NCBI GenBank assembly: GCA_914767715.1
Contig: OU612065.1
Location: forward strand, 26,662,001 to 26,726,000
Reading direction: 5' to 3'
From: Membranipora membranacea
Taxonomy: Eukaryota > Bryozoa > Gymnolaemata > Cheilostomatida > Membraniporidae
DNA: 64,000 nucleotides
Shown here: piece by piece, positions 1-12,140 of the stretch
How the letters are laid out: the number at the start of each line of letters is the position of its first letter
How positions within the stretch are numbered: the first letter of the stretch is position 1
Position numbers and translations under genes: made by a program
Notes under the pieces: model-generated
Told to the model about the DNA's origin: nothing
Seen by the model: only the letters and a program-made list of their open reading frames with translations
The model's database searches: none

Positions 1-260
1 AGAAATGCATATTACCTGCAACAGAATAACCTTCTTTGCTCAAAGAGTCACAGCCTAGCCAGGTAGTCCTCAAGTCAATGTGGACAGGGACTGGGAGCTC
101 CAGGGCGATTGACTATGCCAGGGAGAAAGGGATATTATTGTACTAATTGAGTACTAATAAATAACAACCAAGAGTTGTCTACTTTAAAGTCAAGGGAGCA
201 CAACTAAATGACATGTGACACTTTTTGGCAGGTGCAAAACTTTGCAGCCACACAACACAC

Positions 261-3200
261 CTGTTAGCACTATCATCGAGTGTCCTCTCCATCCACTGAA
301 CAGACAGTGTCATGAGAGGATCCTGTACTAGTGTCATCAGATGTCGCGCAAGAGAACAACATCTCTCAGATCTCATAGGGTTCCTCTTGTAAGGCATGGC
401 ACTAGATCCTACAGAAAATAAATGTATTGCTCTCAATAGATATGACATAACATATTTTATTCCAATTCTTTTGCAAGAGAAGATCAAAGATAGTTAAAAA
501 CAGCTATCGAAGGGTTGCTGCCATTAATTGGATTCCTAGACCTTCATGAATTTTTTTTACATATTCAAACTTCATCTATCACCTGTTGATTTGGCTCAAA
601 AAAGGACCATCCCAGTGAGTTGGTTGGTGGCTCAAATCATGATTGTATGTGATCTCCGTTGGGCATGACCCGATGCACTGTGTTATCAGTGCGACACAAA
701 AAACCAGATGATGCCAGAGGAAAGATAAATCCCGCTTTCTAATGTGACATCCTGGAGAGCAAAAAGATATCAACACATATTAAAACCGCATAGCAAATTT
801 ACAAATGGTTAAAGTTGGCTTGTATATATAAGAGTGTACATAGCATCCAGTCTAGACGAGAGTAACTTGTTAGCATGTGACATTGGTCCTTTATGCAGCT
901 AAAATAAGGAACTCATAAAGAAAATACAAATCCATCGAAATTATATAATTGTAAATTTGTGTTGTTTATGGGCCTTCATTTTGGATAAAAGTCACCCATC
1001 TACAAACACATTTCTGGTGCGCATGAGGTTGTGTAGTTTAAAAGCTAAAAAGGCTGCGAATGTGATTATGTGGCATTCCAATATCAAACACTCCTTATCT
1101 CCGCAGTGCTTGGAAATGAAATGTCACAATGTCGAAATCATAGCCATATGAGCTCTTAATCTAAATGTTGTGTCGTGGTAATTACCATGGGCCATTATGG
1201 CAGCTGTAAAAAGAGTCATTGTTGCTATTTCAGGAATTAAGAGTTTGTCAAAAATGACACGCACTACAAAAAGCATTAGAAGCGAAGTGTAACCAGATAA
1301 GGATTTTTCCGGACTAGAGATTGAAGTAGAGCCGTAAAGCAACACTGCATATGGGCTTTTGACTGATCATCAAAGAGCTGTTCAGGTATACATTTCAATC
1401 CTTTGATAAGCCAATGTCTGATGAGTCAAAGTCCCCCTTCTACTGACACTTCCATGTGTCTATAGAGGGGGTAACTCCAACGCTGGCAAAATGGATCAAA
1501 CTTAGTCTAAGTTAATGCTACGCAGGTCACAAAAGAGCTTTCTAGATCTAGCTAAAGTAACTCAATGCAATATGCAATAATGCAATATTCTCAATGTACA
1601 ACAGTGATCGGTGTCTCGGTGGCGGAAAATCCATATGTTGTTTGGCAGAGAAAGAAATGGAAAAAATGAAAAACCACGCAGCTGGCTGGAATGCTGAAAC
1701 TCCGAGTTGCTAGGCAACACCTTACCATTTTTCAATATGTTATCTAGCATTTAGAGAATTCATTGTTATGGTATGCAAAAACCAATGAGAATGAAACATG
1801 AGAATGAGGCTGTCCTCATGTTATATAGACAAAGGTAGGTCTGGGCCGCAGTGTTGCGTTGAACAATTGTTACCCCTAACTGCAAGTAAGCAACGACTGC
1901 GATCTGAACTTCTATGATGCACCCTATGATTTACCGTTAGCCAGATTTGAAATATTGACATATTGACAATTGGAAGATTCGGATTCAAAGCGTTGGGTAT
2001 TTCTTTTGCAATTTGACAGCAGACATCAAATGACAGCAGAATTCAAACAAAAATTTCAGATCACTTGGTTAACATGCCATAACCTTGCTTCGTAATTTGC
2101 ATCATACAGCATGACCAGAGGAGACAGAATTCCTACTTCATTCATTAATTAGCAGTTTTATAACCTCAACAATCGATAAGTTGCGTCAAAGAAAATTAAA
2201 ACTGGGGAAATACTCGGCATAAGGATGAAAGATTGAGAAAAACCACTGACCTTTCAAATTAATAACTAGAATTTTAATTATTGTACTTATGATAACTGAG
2301 TCATTGAACACCTATGACGTCTGGTGTGCTTGTGTCACTGGTCCGCCCTTCATGGAAAATTCTTAGTGCAGCTGTTGAAATCATTTCGGAAAGTACCAAA
2401 CCAAAAGTGACCATAATTATGGTAATAATAAATAATAATTTATTTGCCTGGACATTAATTTATTTGCTGGGTTCATCGCTCTTCCACAAAAAGTGGTGAT
2501 GTTAACTGGAGCCTTTCATCCAATATGGTTATCAAATTTAAACGATTGCAATGCTGGCATGCAGAAACTATGTAGGTATTGTTCACATATTTTGGCTTAC
2601 CAATTTGGGATTTTTCGAATGGCTCTTCAAGCTCTTTGAAGTTAGCCAAGAGCCGAATGTCGGAGCATATCTTATGGATCGTGGAGCCGAGACTAGCCAG
2701 TGAACACAGGATGTCCACGTCCACTTTCCTACTATACGTCTGACCTGTGACAATGTAGGACCTGGAAGTGAAAATAAGATAACATTATCATAATTACGCC
2801 TACGCGGAATTAATAATAATAAATAAAATAGTAATAAATAGAAATAAAATGAAGTAGTTTAATGTAACTTTGATATCTAACTCTTTCATAAATTTTATTG
2901 TGGAAATAAAATAATATTATCGTTATTACGTCTACGCGGAACTAATAATAATAAATAAAATAGTAATAAATAGAAATAAAATGAAGTAGCTTCATGTAAC
3001 TTTGGTTATTTTTCATATAAGATATTATAACAAGGGAAATAAGGAGCGGAAGGAAAAGTTTCCGCTTGATACGGTTGAGCAGGGTTATAGACTAGGAAAA
3101 ATGACAGGGGAGGCAAAAATCAGGGCAAGAGCAAAACCCCTGCCTCCAAAGCAAATAGCCAGCTGAAATCCCAAAGCAGATTATTCTGACTTGACTTGTT

Positions 3201-6200
3201 CAATTGTACTGTTTTGGCTACATTGTTTTGCTTTCTAGGGGGGGGGCAGTGCCTCCCCTAGAACTGTGGGCCAGTTGTTTGAGGGGTCTAGTGCTCTAGT
3301 TTGTATAGAATGCACAGAAAAGTGACATGATCAATCTAAACTCCAAGTGACAAAAATAGCAGAAATAACTTGTCTTACTGTTTGAATCCGGACGCTTCAG
3401 TCACTAGTTTATCGAGAAGCTCGACCTAAGGAAGAAAACAAAATTTTTTTGACCCTGTTAACAAGGCTGTCACTTACATATTATGCAAGAAGCCACTGTG
3501 TTACATACTGCATTTACATAATCTTGATATATAAAACTTGAGCAAAGATTTACAACACTCATTTTTATGCATACATTGCTGGTTTTGTAAATTTTGAAAT
3601 AAACATGCTGCATATATTTCATAACTTGATGCAATGCATATATAAGTACATGCATAATCAACTACCACACCTTTTCAGAATCTCCCTCAAAAAGCTGAAG
3701 AAAGCTAGCCTGTGTTCCTGTAGTACCTTTTACTCCCCTGAAGCGCAGGTCGTCCCTATTTCTGGTCAGATTTCTCATATCCATCAATAAGTCTGAGATC
3801 CACAGGCAGGCTCTCTTACCAACTGTAGTCAGCTGTGCAGGTCTGGAAAACAAGAACAAAAAAGATGCGTGTAGTATTTCTAAAACCTGGATGACATGAT
3901 ATCCTAGAGGAGTATGGTACTTGAAGGAGGAAAAATCTGATTTTTCGTGTAGGCTCGGGAACGTGAAATTCATGGCTGGCTATCATTGACATTTAATAAA
4001 TGAGCTCACACAATAGCCAATGAAAATTTTAGTGGTAGCTAACATTAAGCCACCCCAAAACTGGCTAAACTCAATTCTTGCTAATACTCACTTCCCTATG
4101 GTAATCTTCATCATATTTATATCGCAGTATTGGTTACCTCAACAAGGGATGTACACGCTTTATTTGAAAATATTTTCTTGACAAAACGTAAGAAATAAAT
4201 TAGGTGTATGAAACTACAATGCATACACCAGAAATCGTGAATGTGTGTACTGAGATTGATGTTCTTTATCTGCTAGCTCATTCAATGGGAATCAACTTGA
4301 CTCAAAAATCATTTATGATAATGCACCAAAATTCTATTGGAGTCCGAGAGAATAAAATTTGAAACCACCATCACTTTTTTACATTGTAATTTTAAAATGC
4401 TATTTGACCGGATGCGAGTGACACCAATGGTTTATAATTGATCTTCTTCTAATTTTTTTCATAATGCCTAACAAAAACTTATTCAGACAGTCAGCTAACT
4501 GTCAGTATACAGAGTAGACTAAAGTACATGCACTTAGTAATATCAATTATTTTAGTGTCTTTGGTAACATTACAGTCTAAATATCTAAGCAAAGGATTAC
4601 GACCACGAAAAATCTGAAAAACCTCAGAAACATATAAAAAGGTTGCTCTGATGGCATGGTTGTGGAAAATCTCCAATATAACTGAGCCACGGCCATGATG
4701 GGATAAAAAGCAAATGGAATCTGAGAATCTGTAGCGATTAAGGGTTAAAAAACATGCAATCCCGGGTATAAAGACTAAAAAAAGGTTGATTAAAATCAGG
4801 TGATCTTATCACACATCCGAAGCATGGGTCGCAGCAATTTCTGCACCAGATTGCTCTTTGTTGCAGGTAGGTCGGAGCACACCTGAGGGCCAAGCCACAA
4901 CCTTCAACACTTGTGTGCTGAAAGACTGGTGCTCTAACCAACTGAGCTACCTACTACTCCAATGAACAGGGATCAAGGTGTAAACTGAACTTATAATCCA
5001 CACTGATCGCGTGTTATACTTGTGCATGTATATCTCTGATCGATAGAGAGTGAATTTATTCACTTAGTAAGAGTACCATCACAAGGAATTTGGTGTGACA
5101 ACCCGTGTTCAATTTTATTAACCAGGGGTGGGTACATGTTAGGTACTGCTACTAAATTGACTCAAACGATCAGAGATACACATGCTAATAGTGTAATCTC
5201 GATGTCAGTGTGCTTATACTCACTGGAGATGAGTGTAGGCCAGACAAGGCATACTACGATACTCCTCAGCAAACACGGCTAACCTCTGAGTGCAGCGAGC
5301 GATCTGTGAATATAAGTTATTATATCAGAGCATTCCACGCACCTTTTGATGAGTCCTTGAGTATTGTACCAAACTGACAATGGGCAATTTAGACCACCCA
5401 CAAAATTATTGTTTCGTCGTTATAATTATCTAATGAATGTCATCAAGTTTTAGGCAGCCATATATGGTGGAGAAGCAAGTTACCACATAGAGACACGACA
5501 GAACTAAAACATTAATTTTGATCGGCTGTGTTTATAACACTGGAGACAACTCACCTTTGGTAAGAGCAGCCCAATACCATCTCTAAGAACAATGAGATCC
5601 TGAAAATGAGATTAGCAGATAAAGAAGGCAGAATTTCATTTTACAATGAAGGTTCTGTCACATAATGAGCTCCGCCAAATGCATCCCAATGGATTGTTAA
5701 AAGTAGTGAGACATTCATAATGCTGAGGTTCAAAATACCTCGAGGAATACCTACAAAGGTGTAGCTCTAAAATAACTCACAGTGTTGTCTCCAACGAAAC
5801 ATGATGTAGCACCAAGGTGGATAATTGGAGCAGCCGTTGGGCAGCAAAGTGCAAAAGTATGGACATGAGCCATAACATCATGACGGCATGCCTTTTCCTG
5901 TTCTGCAGCAACATCGAAGTCGATATTCTCCAAATTGTTTTCCATGTCTTTGATTTGATCCTCTGTTATCTCTAACCCCAAAGTCTGAAAAAATGTTCCC
6001 AACGAATTATGATCCTTGGACCAATAACCATTCGAGGAGATGGCCAGAAAGGTGCGGGGGGGGGGAATAAAAAATATCATGCAGTGAAAACAAAAGTATC
6101 TCTTACGGAAAGGTGTAAATAGATTTAAAAACCCAATGTGAAAATGAGCTTGTTTACATTAAAATTTATATAAATTATACCCATCGGTCAGATCAATGAA

Positions 6201-6579
6201 CTTCTTCGAGTTAAATGTAATGCACGGGATGGACGATGTTACATTGTTGTACAAAAGCTTCAAATAGAAAGCCATAAATTGACCAGTAAATAGAGTGTAC
6301 GGAAAAATAATTGTTGCATAAGCTGACATTCATAGGACACGACTACTAGGACAGGCACATGAACAACTAAGGTCAACAAAAGTGTCACAGCTCATCTTAT
6401 TATTCATAATTTACCTTTTGACACTTTGCGAGGGTGAGCCACAATTTCCTCCAAGTAGAGAACTTTTTGAATTCACTGAAGTTGTACGCCATCTCAGGAC
6501 TGGCATATCGACTGACCAGTGGTGACCGATACTTTGTCAGATTGGGGTCAACACCAGCTGTGTTAGCAGGGAGTGCCAT
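261..6579 (-). CDS. ADSL: Adenylosuccinate lyase, 3' end beyond window
   Basis: ADSL acts twice in purine synthesis, releasing fumarate from SAICAR and from adenylosuccinate, as a cytosolic homotetramer. Exons read on the minus strand: 6579-6415 (start ATG, 55 codons), 5984-5781, 5599-5555, 3842-3671, 3425-3379, 2761-2601 and 408-261, all with GT-AG borders. Visible family motifs are SRYASPEM near residue 23, [10 protein letters not shown] and HLGATSC in exon 2, [26 protein letters not shown], and the fumarase/aspartase signature [14 protein letters not shown] in the exon at 408-261, followed by [10 protein letters not shown]. The rest of the C-terminal domain lies left of position 1. One stretch of about 27 residues, just before PAQLTTVGK and expected between 5554 and 3843, was not found; the flanking phases (0, then 2 bases) require such an exon. 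The introns carry a SINE and two MITEs. The identity is certain; the completeness of the copy is not. Confidence 0.95.
2769..3007. repeat. Two-copy tandem duplication, period about 132 bp
   Basis: An AT-rich block at about 2769-2879 recurs at about 2901-3007. Both hold the core TACGCGGAA, a run of AATAATAAATAAAATAG and GAAATAAAATGAAGTAG in the same order, with scattered substitutions. The block starts directly beyond the splice acceptor of the ADSL exon at 2761, inside the intron. It has no coding potential. Confidence 0.8.
3080..3274 (-). mobile_element. hAT-like MITE, copy 1 (inverted)
   Basis: This non-autonomous element matches, in reverse, the two copies at 22947-23215 and 24182-24429. 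Its left end reads CAGGGTTATAGACTAGGAAA and its right end reads TGCCTCCCCTAGAAC...GGGCCAG; both are variants of the family's terminal inverted repeats. The interior has diverged. It lies in an ADSL intron. No convincing target-site duplication is visible here. Confidence 0.65.
4783..4960 (-). mobile_element. tRNA-derived SINE, copy 1 (promoter B box deleted)
   Basis: On the minus strand the head reads GGTAGCTCAGTTGGTTAGAG, a tRNA-like A box region. It is followed by a body with GGTGTGCT, ACCTACCTGCAA, CTTCGGATGTG and ATAAGATCACCTGATT, and a tail containing AATCAACC. The same body follows the SINE at 32748-33012. Compared with that copy, about 45 bp containing the GGTTCGAATCC B box is missing, so this copy is probably transcriptionally dead. 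It lies in an ADSL intron. Confidence 0.7.
4999..5212. mobile_element. MITE with CACACTGA termini and 9-bp duplication, copy 1
   Basis: This 214-bp element has imperfect terminal inverted repeats of about 45-50 bp. They begin CACACTGA and include GCATGTATATCTCTGATC, facing GATCAGAGATACACATGC. It is flanked by CTTATAATC (4990-4998) and CTTATACTC (5213-5221), a 9-bp duplication with one mismatch. A homologous copy with its own 9-bp duplication is at 45637-45847. A 9-bp target site is typical of the Mutator-like superfamily, but no transposase is present and that assignment is inference. Confidence 0.8.
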
Positions 6580-6785
6580 CCTTGAACTCTACAAAAGAGA
6601 AGAAAATTCATATAGACTCTGGATCTAAAAGTTTCTAATCAACCCTCCTTATGAGAACGGTAATTGATAAAAACAATTCCATTATATCATTCAGGTCACA
6701 GTCAATGCTGTGAAATCACTGTGATGATGGTAAGATGTCAGCTAATATCATTGATCAATGAACTCCCTCTCCCGGGAGAGAGAGT

Positions 6786-7397
6786 TTTAGAATCTGTCAG
6801 ACAGAAAGTCCTGGACCCAGTTGGCAATATAAGGATCAATATTTTCGATCTTTCTAATCTTGTCCATCAGTAGTTTATGTGGAACCTTATCGAATGCCTT
6901 CTGAAAGTCTAGTATGACTGCATGCACTGCAATGGATTGCTCGGCAGCTTTCGCAAGTTCATGGTATGTGGCACATAACTGCGTTTCACAAGACAGCCCT
7001 TTACGAAAGTCATGCTGACGGTTGTGTAGTAAATTGTCTAAAGTCTCATTTAGATAATGCAGGACAATATGCTCCATCATTTTACATGGTATAATAGTCA
7101 GTGAGATAGGGTGGTAGTTGCATGCCTCCTCTTTTGATCCCTTCTTGTGTATCGGGCTAACAATAGCCAGGTTCCATGCTGCGGGCAGTTTACCTGTGTT
7201 CAAGGAGGCTTGATAAATATGTTTTAAGCATCGGGCTACCATGTCAGGGTGCACAAGAAGTTCACATTTTCTGATCTCGTCGGGACCTGGCGATTTGTTG
7301 TTTTTGAGGTTTGCAATCAGTGTTTTGATACCCCCTTCATGGATGTCAATGCATGCTAGGTGAGCTGGCAGGGGTGTGAGACCATCAAGATTTTCAT
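6786..7397 (-). pseudogene. LINE reverse transcriptase fragment
   Basis: This is the N-terminal half of a reverse transcriptase domain. Visible are SPGPDEI, KLPAAWNLAIVSPIHKKGS, YHPISLT, MEHIV, FRKGLSCETQL and the motif A block LDFQKAFDKVPHKLL with its catalytic Asp. The frame continues upstream to about 7397 (ENLDGLTPLP), where the inserted LINE begins. It ends at DRF followed by a stop at 6787; motifs B and C (YxDD) are absent, so it cannot be active. The downstream flank is a short CTCTCCCGGGAGAG palindrome. Confidence 0.85.
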
Positions 7398-8262
7398 CTT
7401 GACAGAATCAAGTACTTAGGTGTGATTCTTGATAACAAATTAAATTTTAAATCTCATACCAGTAAAATTAAACAAAAACTTTATCCAATAGTCACCAACT
7501 TTCAACGTAATAGAAAATTCCTGACACCTAAATTAGCTAAGCTTTGGTACATTGGACTTATACGTTCTAATCTGGAATACAGCTCTCCTGTTTTATTTAC
7601 CACAAACGACTATGTCAAAAAAGAATTTTTAAAAATTGAGAATAGATGTTTGAAAATTATAGACTATAACAGTTCTAAAGATAATACCCGAAAGACCTAC
7701 AACATCCCTGTGTTAACTTTGCGTTTCGAATATTTGTATCTGCTGACGTTTTATAAAATTGTTAATAGTTTAGTCCCAATAATTGATACCAATCTGCTCC
7801 CCGAGAAATTAACTAGTGAAACTCGGCTTGCTACAAGTTCTGGGTTTAGACTATCCAAGGAAAATTTTAGATTTGCTTTAGCTAATTTCGGTGCTCAGAA
7901 GTTTAACGAATTACCCAATCATGTTAAGCTGAGTCAATCCCTTGCTACATTCAAAAATGCCACTCGGAGCCACGTCCTCAAACTTCTCAATTAATGAGTC
8001 AGTTCTTATCATTTCATTTTAGCCTACTGCTACATTGTTCTAACTTTTCTTTTCCTAGCTATTGTGTATTAACTTGTGTAATGTTTTACTGCTAATTAAT
8101 GCCTGCATGTACTTTGTAATTTTACCTGTCATTGTTCTTGATTTTCAGTTACATGTCTTTTTTATTCTACACCATATTTTTATCAATTTTTCTGTTTTCT
8201 GGGTACAAGTCCTAAGGACTTATTCTTCTCCAGAATAAACATGGAATATATATAATACAAGT
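7398..8262 (+). mobile_element. 5'-truncated LINE inserted in opposite orientation
   Basis: An open frame from upstream of 7422 to 7994 encodes the C-terminal part of a LINE reverse transcriptase: RIKYLGVILDNKLNF, LWYIGLIRSNLEYSSPV, FYKIVNSLVPI, FNELPNHVKLSQSLATFK and ATRSHVLKLLN before the stop. It has no internal stop over about 190 residues and is younger looking than its host LINE. About 220 bp of 3' UTR follows and includes the palindrome AAGTCCTAAGGACTT near 8205-8219, a likely hairpin for reverse transcriptase recognition. The host LINE frame resumes on both sides, so the boundaries are estimates within about 15 bp. Confidence 0.8.
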
Positions 8263-9460
8263 TTGGTATGCCGGCTCACTTAGAATTATCTGCAGTGAGG
8301 CTACCGTCCTGTTGTCTGAGCTTTGTAATCGGATGCTGCTCCTTTTTCTTATTTCGCAGGTAATTGTAGAACGGTTTACTGTTTCCGTTGATCAATGGTT
8401 TACACACCTTGTTTGTGATATGCTTTCTCTTAAGTTTCCTGAATATTTTTGAGTGGTCTCGGCGTTCTTTCTTATGTTTAGCCAGGAAGAAAGGATCAAA
8501 GGTGGACTTATATTTGCTATATGTTGCCCTTTGTTTTTCTACCAGTTTTTTGGTGCGCTTGTTGAACCACGGGGGTTGGTCAGGCGATTGAACATTCACA
8601 GTTTTTGTAGGTACTGAGACCTTGATAGCCTTTCTAAAGGTTGATTCAAATAATGACCACATATTTTCAAAATCGTACACGTCAGAAAGACGTGATTCTA
8701 CGTCTCCCATGAGTTGTTCAAACTTTTCTACATCAGCCTCCCTAAAGAGCCTTATTTCTTTGGTTTTAGAGCAAAGCGGTAACTTGGATTGCACAGTCAT
8801 TATTGTACATATTTCCACGGTGACTACGAAATGGTCGCTTAGACCCGGGATTATAACTTGAGTCTCTAGCACAGACGATGGATCACTAACGCATAGCAGA
8901 TCCAGTGTGTTACCATGCACATGTGTGGGTTCACATATAGTTTGTGTGCGATCGTTCTCAGCTAGGATATCCAAAAATTGTTGATGGAGATGTTTGTATG
9001 CCGTTTGTGCTTTGATGCGATTTGTTTCCCAGCCTATTCCTGGAAAATTTATATCCCCCGTGACTACAGTAAGACATTCTGGATGCTGCCGTCGCAGCTT
9101 CGAGATTATATCATCAACGCCATTAAGATCATTAGATATGTGCGGTCTATAGTAGCAGCAGATGATCAGCCCAGGGTCTATTTTAACTACAACCATCTCA
9201 TGATTGCCTGTATCACATTGAAGTTCATATGGTTAATATATTTTTCACACTACAAGGACACCCCCACCCCGACAGTTTCTATCTTTACGGAAGATTGTCA
9301 TTTATGGAGATTCAATTATTGATTGCGAATCGATTGTCTGATCGAGATGTGTTTCTGTGAGGCAGATAATGTCAAAGTCAGTAGTTAGTGTGGTGATATC
9401 TGTAGTTTTGCCTTTGGCTGACCGTGTGTTCGCTAGAAACAGGCTTAGTCGGTTGAGCTG
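8262..9460 (-). pseudogene. LINE endonuclease and linker fragment
   Basis: The main open frame (9196-8276, 306 codons) contains the C-terminal half of an exonuclease-endonuclease-phosphatase fold: CYYRPHISND, VVTGDINFPGIGWE (metal-binding GDxN-type motif) and PGLSDHFVV (catalytic SDH). It is followed by a basic linker rich in lysine and arginine. Upstream, the N-terminal part is still readable in degraded form (CLTETHLDQTIDSQS) but has at least two stop codons between about 9210 and 9330. Downstream the frame hits a stop at TADNSK and then meets the inserted LINE. Confidence 0.85.
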
Positions 9461-10140
9461 TTGAGCTCCTGCTGTACAGGTTTCACTTTCTCCCGTTCCC
9501 CCGAGGATTGATTTTTTTGTTCTATTGCCATGTTTCTGATTCTATACTCATGCTCATTGTTTTTGATTTTGAGTTGCTTTATGGTTTGCCTTAGTTGGTA
9601 CTCTTGCTCTCTCACCTTATTACTCTTGTCAAGCCCACAGAATATGTCGTATTCTCTTAGTTTGGCATTGGCCCGTTTGAGGAATTCCCACTTTGACTTC
9701 TCATCTGCAAACCGTAGTTTAATAGGCCTAGGAGTCTCACGTTTGGTTCCTAGTCGAGCGGCATGCTCCGGGGCATCAAAGCTCTTAAACATTTCTCCTT
9801 GCATGAGTTTTTTGACATCCTCCATTGCAGTTTTCTCCTCTTGTAGACCAAACAAGATTGCATTATTTTTGCGTCTTTCAGCATCTTTCGAGTCCATATC
9901 TTTGGTCAACATATTTTGTGTGTTTGAAACATTCTCTTGTAGTTTCTTGATGTCATCAGACAGCTTGTCCCCGCTGACAACATCTGCCCATGACCTCTCA
10001 AGTTCATACTTGCCAAGTAATCTAAATTCAAAAGTGGGAGATTTTAATCTACAGCAATACTGCACTGCATCGCAGTTCTTTGAGCGTAAGAAGCACGCAA
10101 GCAATCCACCTGGGGGTTTGGGGGTGGTGTGAGCCCCCAA
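9445..10140 (-). pseudogene. LINE ORF1-like protein
   Basis: This 231-codon open frame has a natural-looking start region near SWADVVSGDKL and a coiled-coil stretch (IKKLQENVSNTQNML). Then comes an RRM-like region, NNAILFGLQEEKTAMEDVKK to RLGTKRETPRPIKLRFAD and KWEFLKRANAKLREYDI, and a charged C-terminal helix. The NNAILFGLQE ... RLG ... RPIKLRF layout is typical of ORF1 proteins of CR1-like and related LINEs, which bind RNA. It ends at a stop directly before the ORF2 remnant. Residues upstream of SWADVV may not be element sequence. Confidence 0.7.
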
Positions 10141-10396
10141 TGGGGACAGGATAGAGCCCAGGCCACTGATTAGCTCTGAGAGCGTTTCTAGCCACTAGGA
10201 AGGGCTAAAAGCACATATTCGACTCTAGATTATGACATATTTGTACTTTGTACTAGTTAAATATCAAACTGAGGTGAAACATTTACTTGGCCCCTGGGAC
10301 TCAACAAGTGCTTGGATAGGGCTGTTTTTTCTCAAATCTGGAGGAAATAGTGAGAATTACAAAAAGTGGGAAGTGGGCAGAATCTGATGTGGAAAT

Positions 10397-11295
10397 CTGG
10401 AGCAATGAACTCCCTCATCCTCAGGAATAACAACACATAGGAATTATGGGTGTGGCCTAGTGTGGTGTCCTGGACAATTGGCCTATCTATTTGTGTCCCT
10501 TATAATATAGGACTATTGTGATGGTCTATATAGGAATATTTGGCTTTCATTGTGTATGCCGCTAAACAATAGAGAACAAACAATAGACTCACTGCATCAA
10601 ATAATATCAGGGCTTTCATTGGCTGAGAAGGTTCACTGCCACCAATTCAGAGCAGAGCAGATCATGTTTCTAGGATTATTGAGGGGTAGGAAGCTGTATT
10701 TGATTCATAGTTGATCTAAATTAAATGGGTGTTTACCTGATAAAAAAAAACCACATGTCTCTAAGTGCACTATGACTGAAGATATTTGTTGTGAAATTGT
10801 ATCATTTGTGCAGTATTTTGAAGACACATTTTTGCTTTTGTGGCTTGCTACCCCCTCACATGGACAATGTTTTGGAAAAGTTAAAAATAGTTGATTACCT
10901 ACAACATGTGCTCTATCCAATGAGCATAGTTTGGGGCCCAAGAGACCACCCTAACTACATTTGTTTGCCAAGAAAGAAATAAGCAACAAAATACACACGT
11001 GTGTTGATGTTCACATAATCAATAACACTACCATCAGGTATATTGGGCAAGTGATGCAGCTGTAGAATGGGAGGGTAAGATGTTTTCTTGAGATACAACT
11101 AATAGTCATGAACTCTTTGGTAAGGAATATGGGCTTATTAGCCATTTTATTTCATAGATGTAATATTGATTTTATCAGTTGGCGGCCATTTTGATTTCCA
11201 CAAATGTCCCAGACATAGCTCAAGCGATATTGTTTGCTGATTGGTCAATATCGTCCTGTTGTTATTCCTGAGGAAGAGGGAGTTCATTGTCTGGA
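10397..11295. repeat. 39-bp inverted repeat pair flanking about 820 bp
   Basis: The segment 10397-10435 (GCAATGAACTCCCTC ... TCCTCAGGAATAACAACA) recurs as its reverse complement at 11257-11295 with few mismatches. Sequence outside the arms does not match. The interior has no convincing gene. A related shorter piece (TCAATGAACTCCCTCTCC) occurs near 6754 at the truncated LINE end. This could be a non-autonomous transposon with internal-facing arms or two insertions of one short repeat. Confidence 0.5.
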
Positions 11296-12140
11296 GGGTC
11301 CCACCTAAATAGGGAGACTTGGCAAGTATGGGACGAACTCCCAATCCGGAGTACCACTCTGCGCGTCCTGCAGTGAAGGTGAAATTTTCCCCTTGTTGTC
11401 ATTTATTTTAAGCTAAAACTAGAGCATTCATATTAAGAATTGCGTAATTTTATTCTGACCAATGAGAGAGAAGTGACTCATCTGAGCAATGCAATTGGCG
11501 GGTACAGAAGCTGCGCAGCCGCGATAACTTGGTTCATGCACAGCTTCCCATCTTCACCACAACAAACACAAACCACACACACACAAGGCTGCAACTCATC
11601 AAATCAACTGTCAGTGACCTGCTGTCTGTGGCTGGAGTCCAATAGCACAATAATTATTGAGGTTTACTCAAGGAGTAAAAGACTTTTATGCTTTTACATG
11701 CAATGGTAAAACAGAGTCAAGCATTGTCATGTGGGTTGTTGAGGGTGACAAAGTATACAATATGTAAGATATGTACCTTGAAAGTAGAAGAAGACGGTGC
11801 CTAGACTCAAGTGTTTTTTTGTAATCTTGCATGGAAACATACCTAGCCCTAGATTATAAAAAAATCTCAAAGCTTTGTTCTTAATGTAATGATCCACTCT
11901 ACTGCACTCAATTATACTTAAAAGCAGAGGCTATAATTAATCTCTAAAACCACAAGGATTGAATTTCATGAATTAAATTTTCAATTCAGTTACAGGTTTT
12001 TTTTGTTTATATTATCCTGTTGGATAATGGATTTTATATTCAAAATAAATATCTTTTTGAAATCACAAAACTTTTTTTTATAAAAATGTATTTATTTACA
12101 GCTAACACAAGTAAAAAGCCCCATCTATTACAATAAATCT

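Larger units (their letters stand above)
6786..10140 (-). mobile_element. Decayed non-LTR retrotransposon (LINE), interrupted
   Basis: Read on the minus strand, this holds the order of a two-ORF LINE: an ORF1-like protein, then an apurinic-type endonuclease, a linker and a reverse transcriptase. The body is split by an oppositely oriented LINE fragment (about 7398-8262). ORF2 has in-frame stops, and the reverse transcriptase is cut off before its catalytic YxDD box. The motif set resembles the CR1/L2/Rex/Jockey group, but the clade is not resolved by eye. The 3' truncation point lies only about 200 bp upstream of the ADSL start codon. Confidence 0.85.

Noticed and set aside
1-120. Minus-strand exon-like frame ending CTGTTGCAG before GTAAT
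   Set aside because: The peptide does not match the next expected ADSL segment, and no acceptor is convincing.
9530-10132. 200-codon plus-strand open frame
   Set aside because: It is the antisense shadow of the LINE ORF1-like protein and shows low-complexity Ser/Leu composition.
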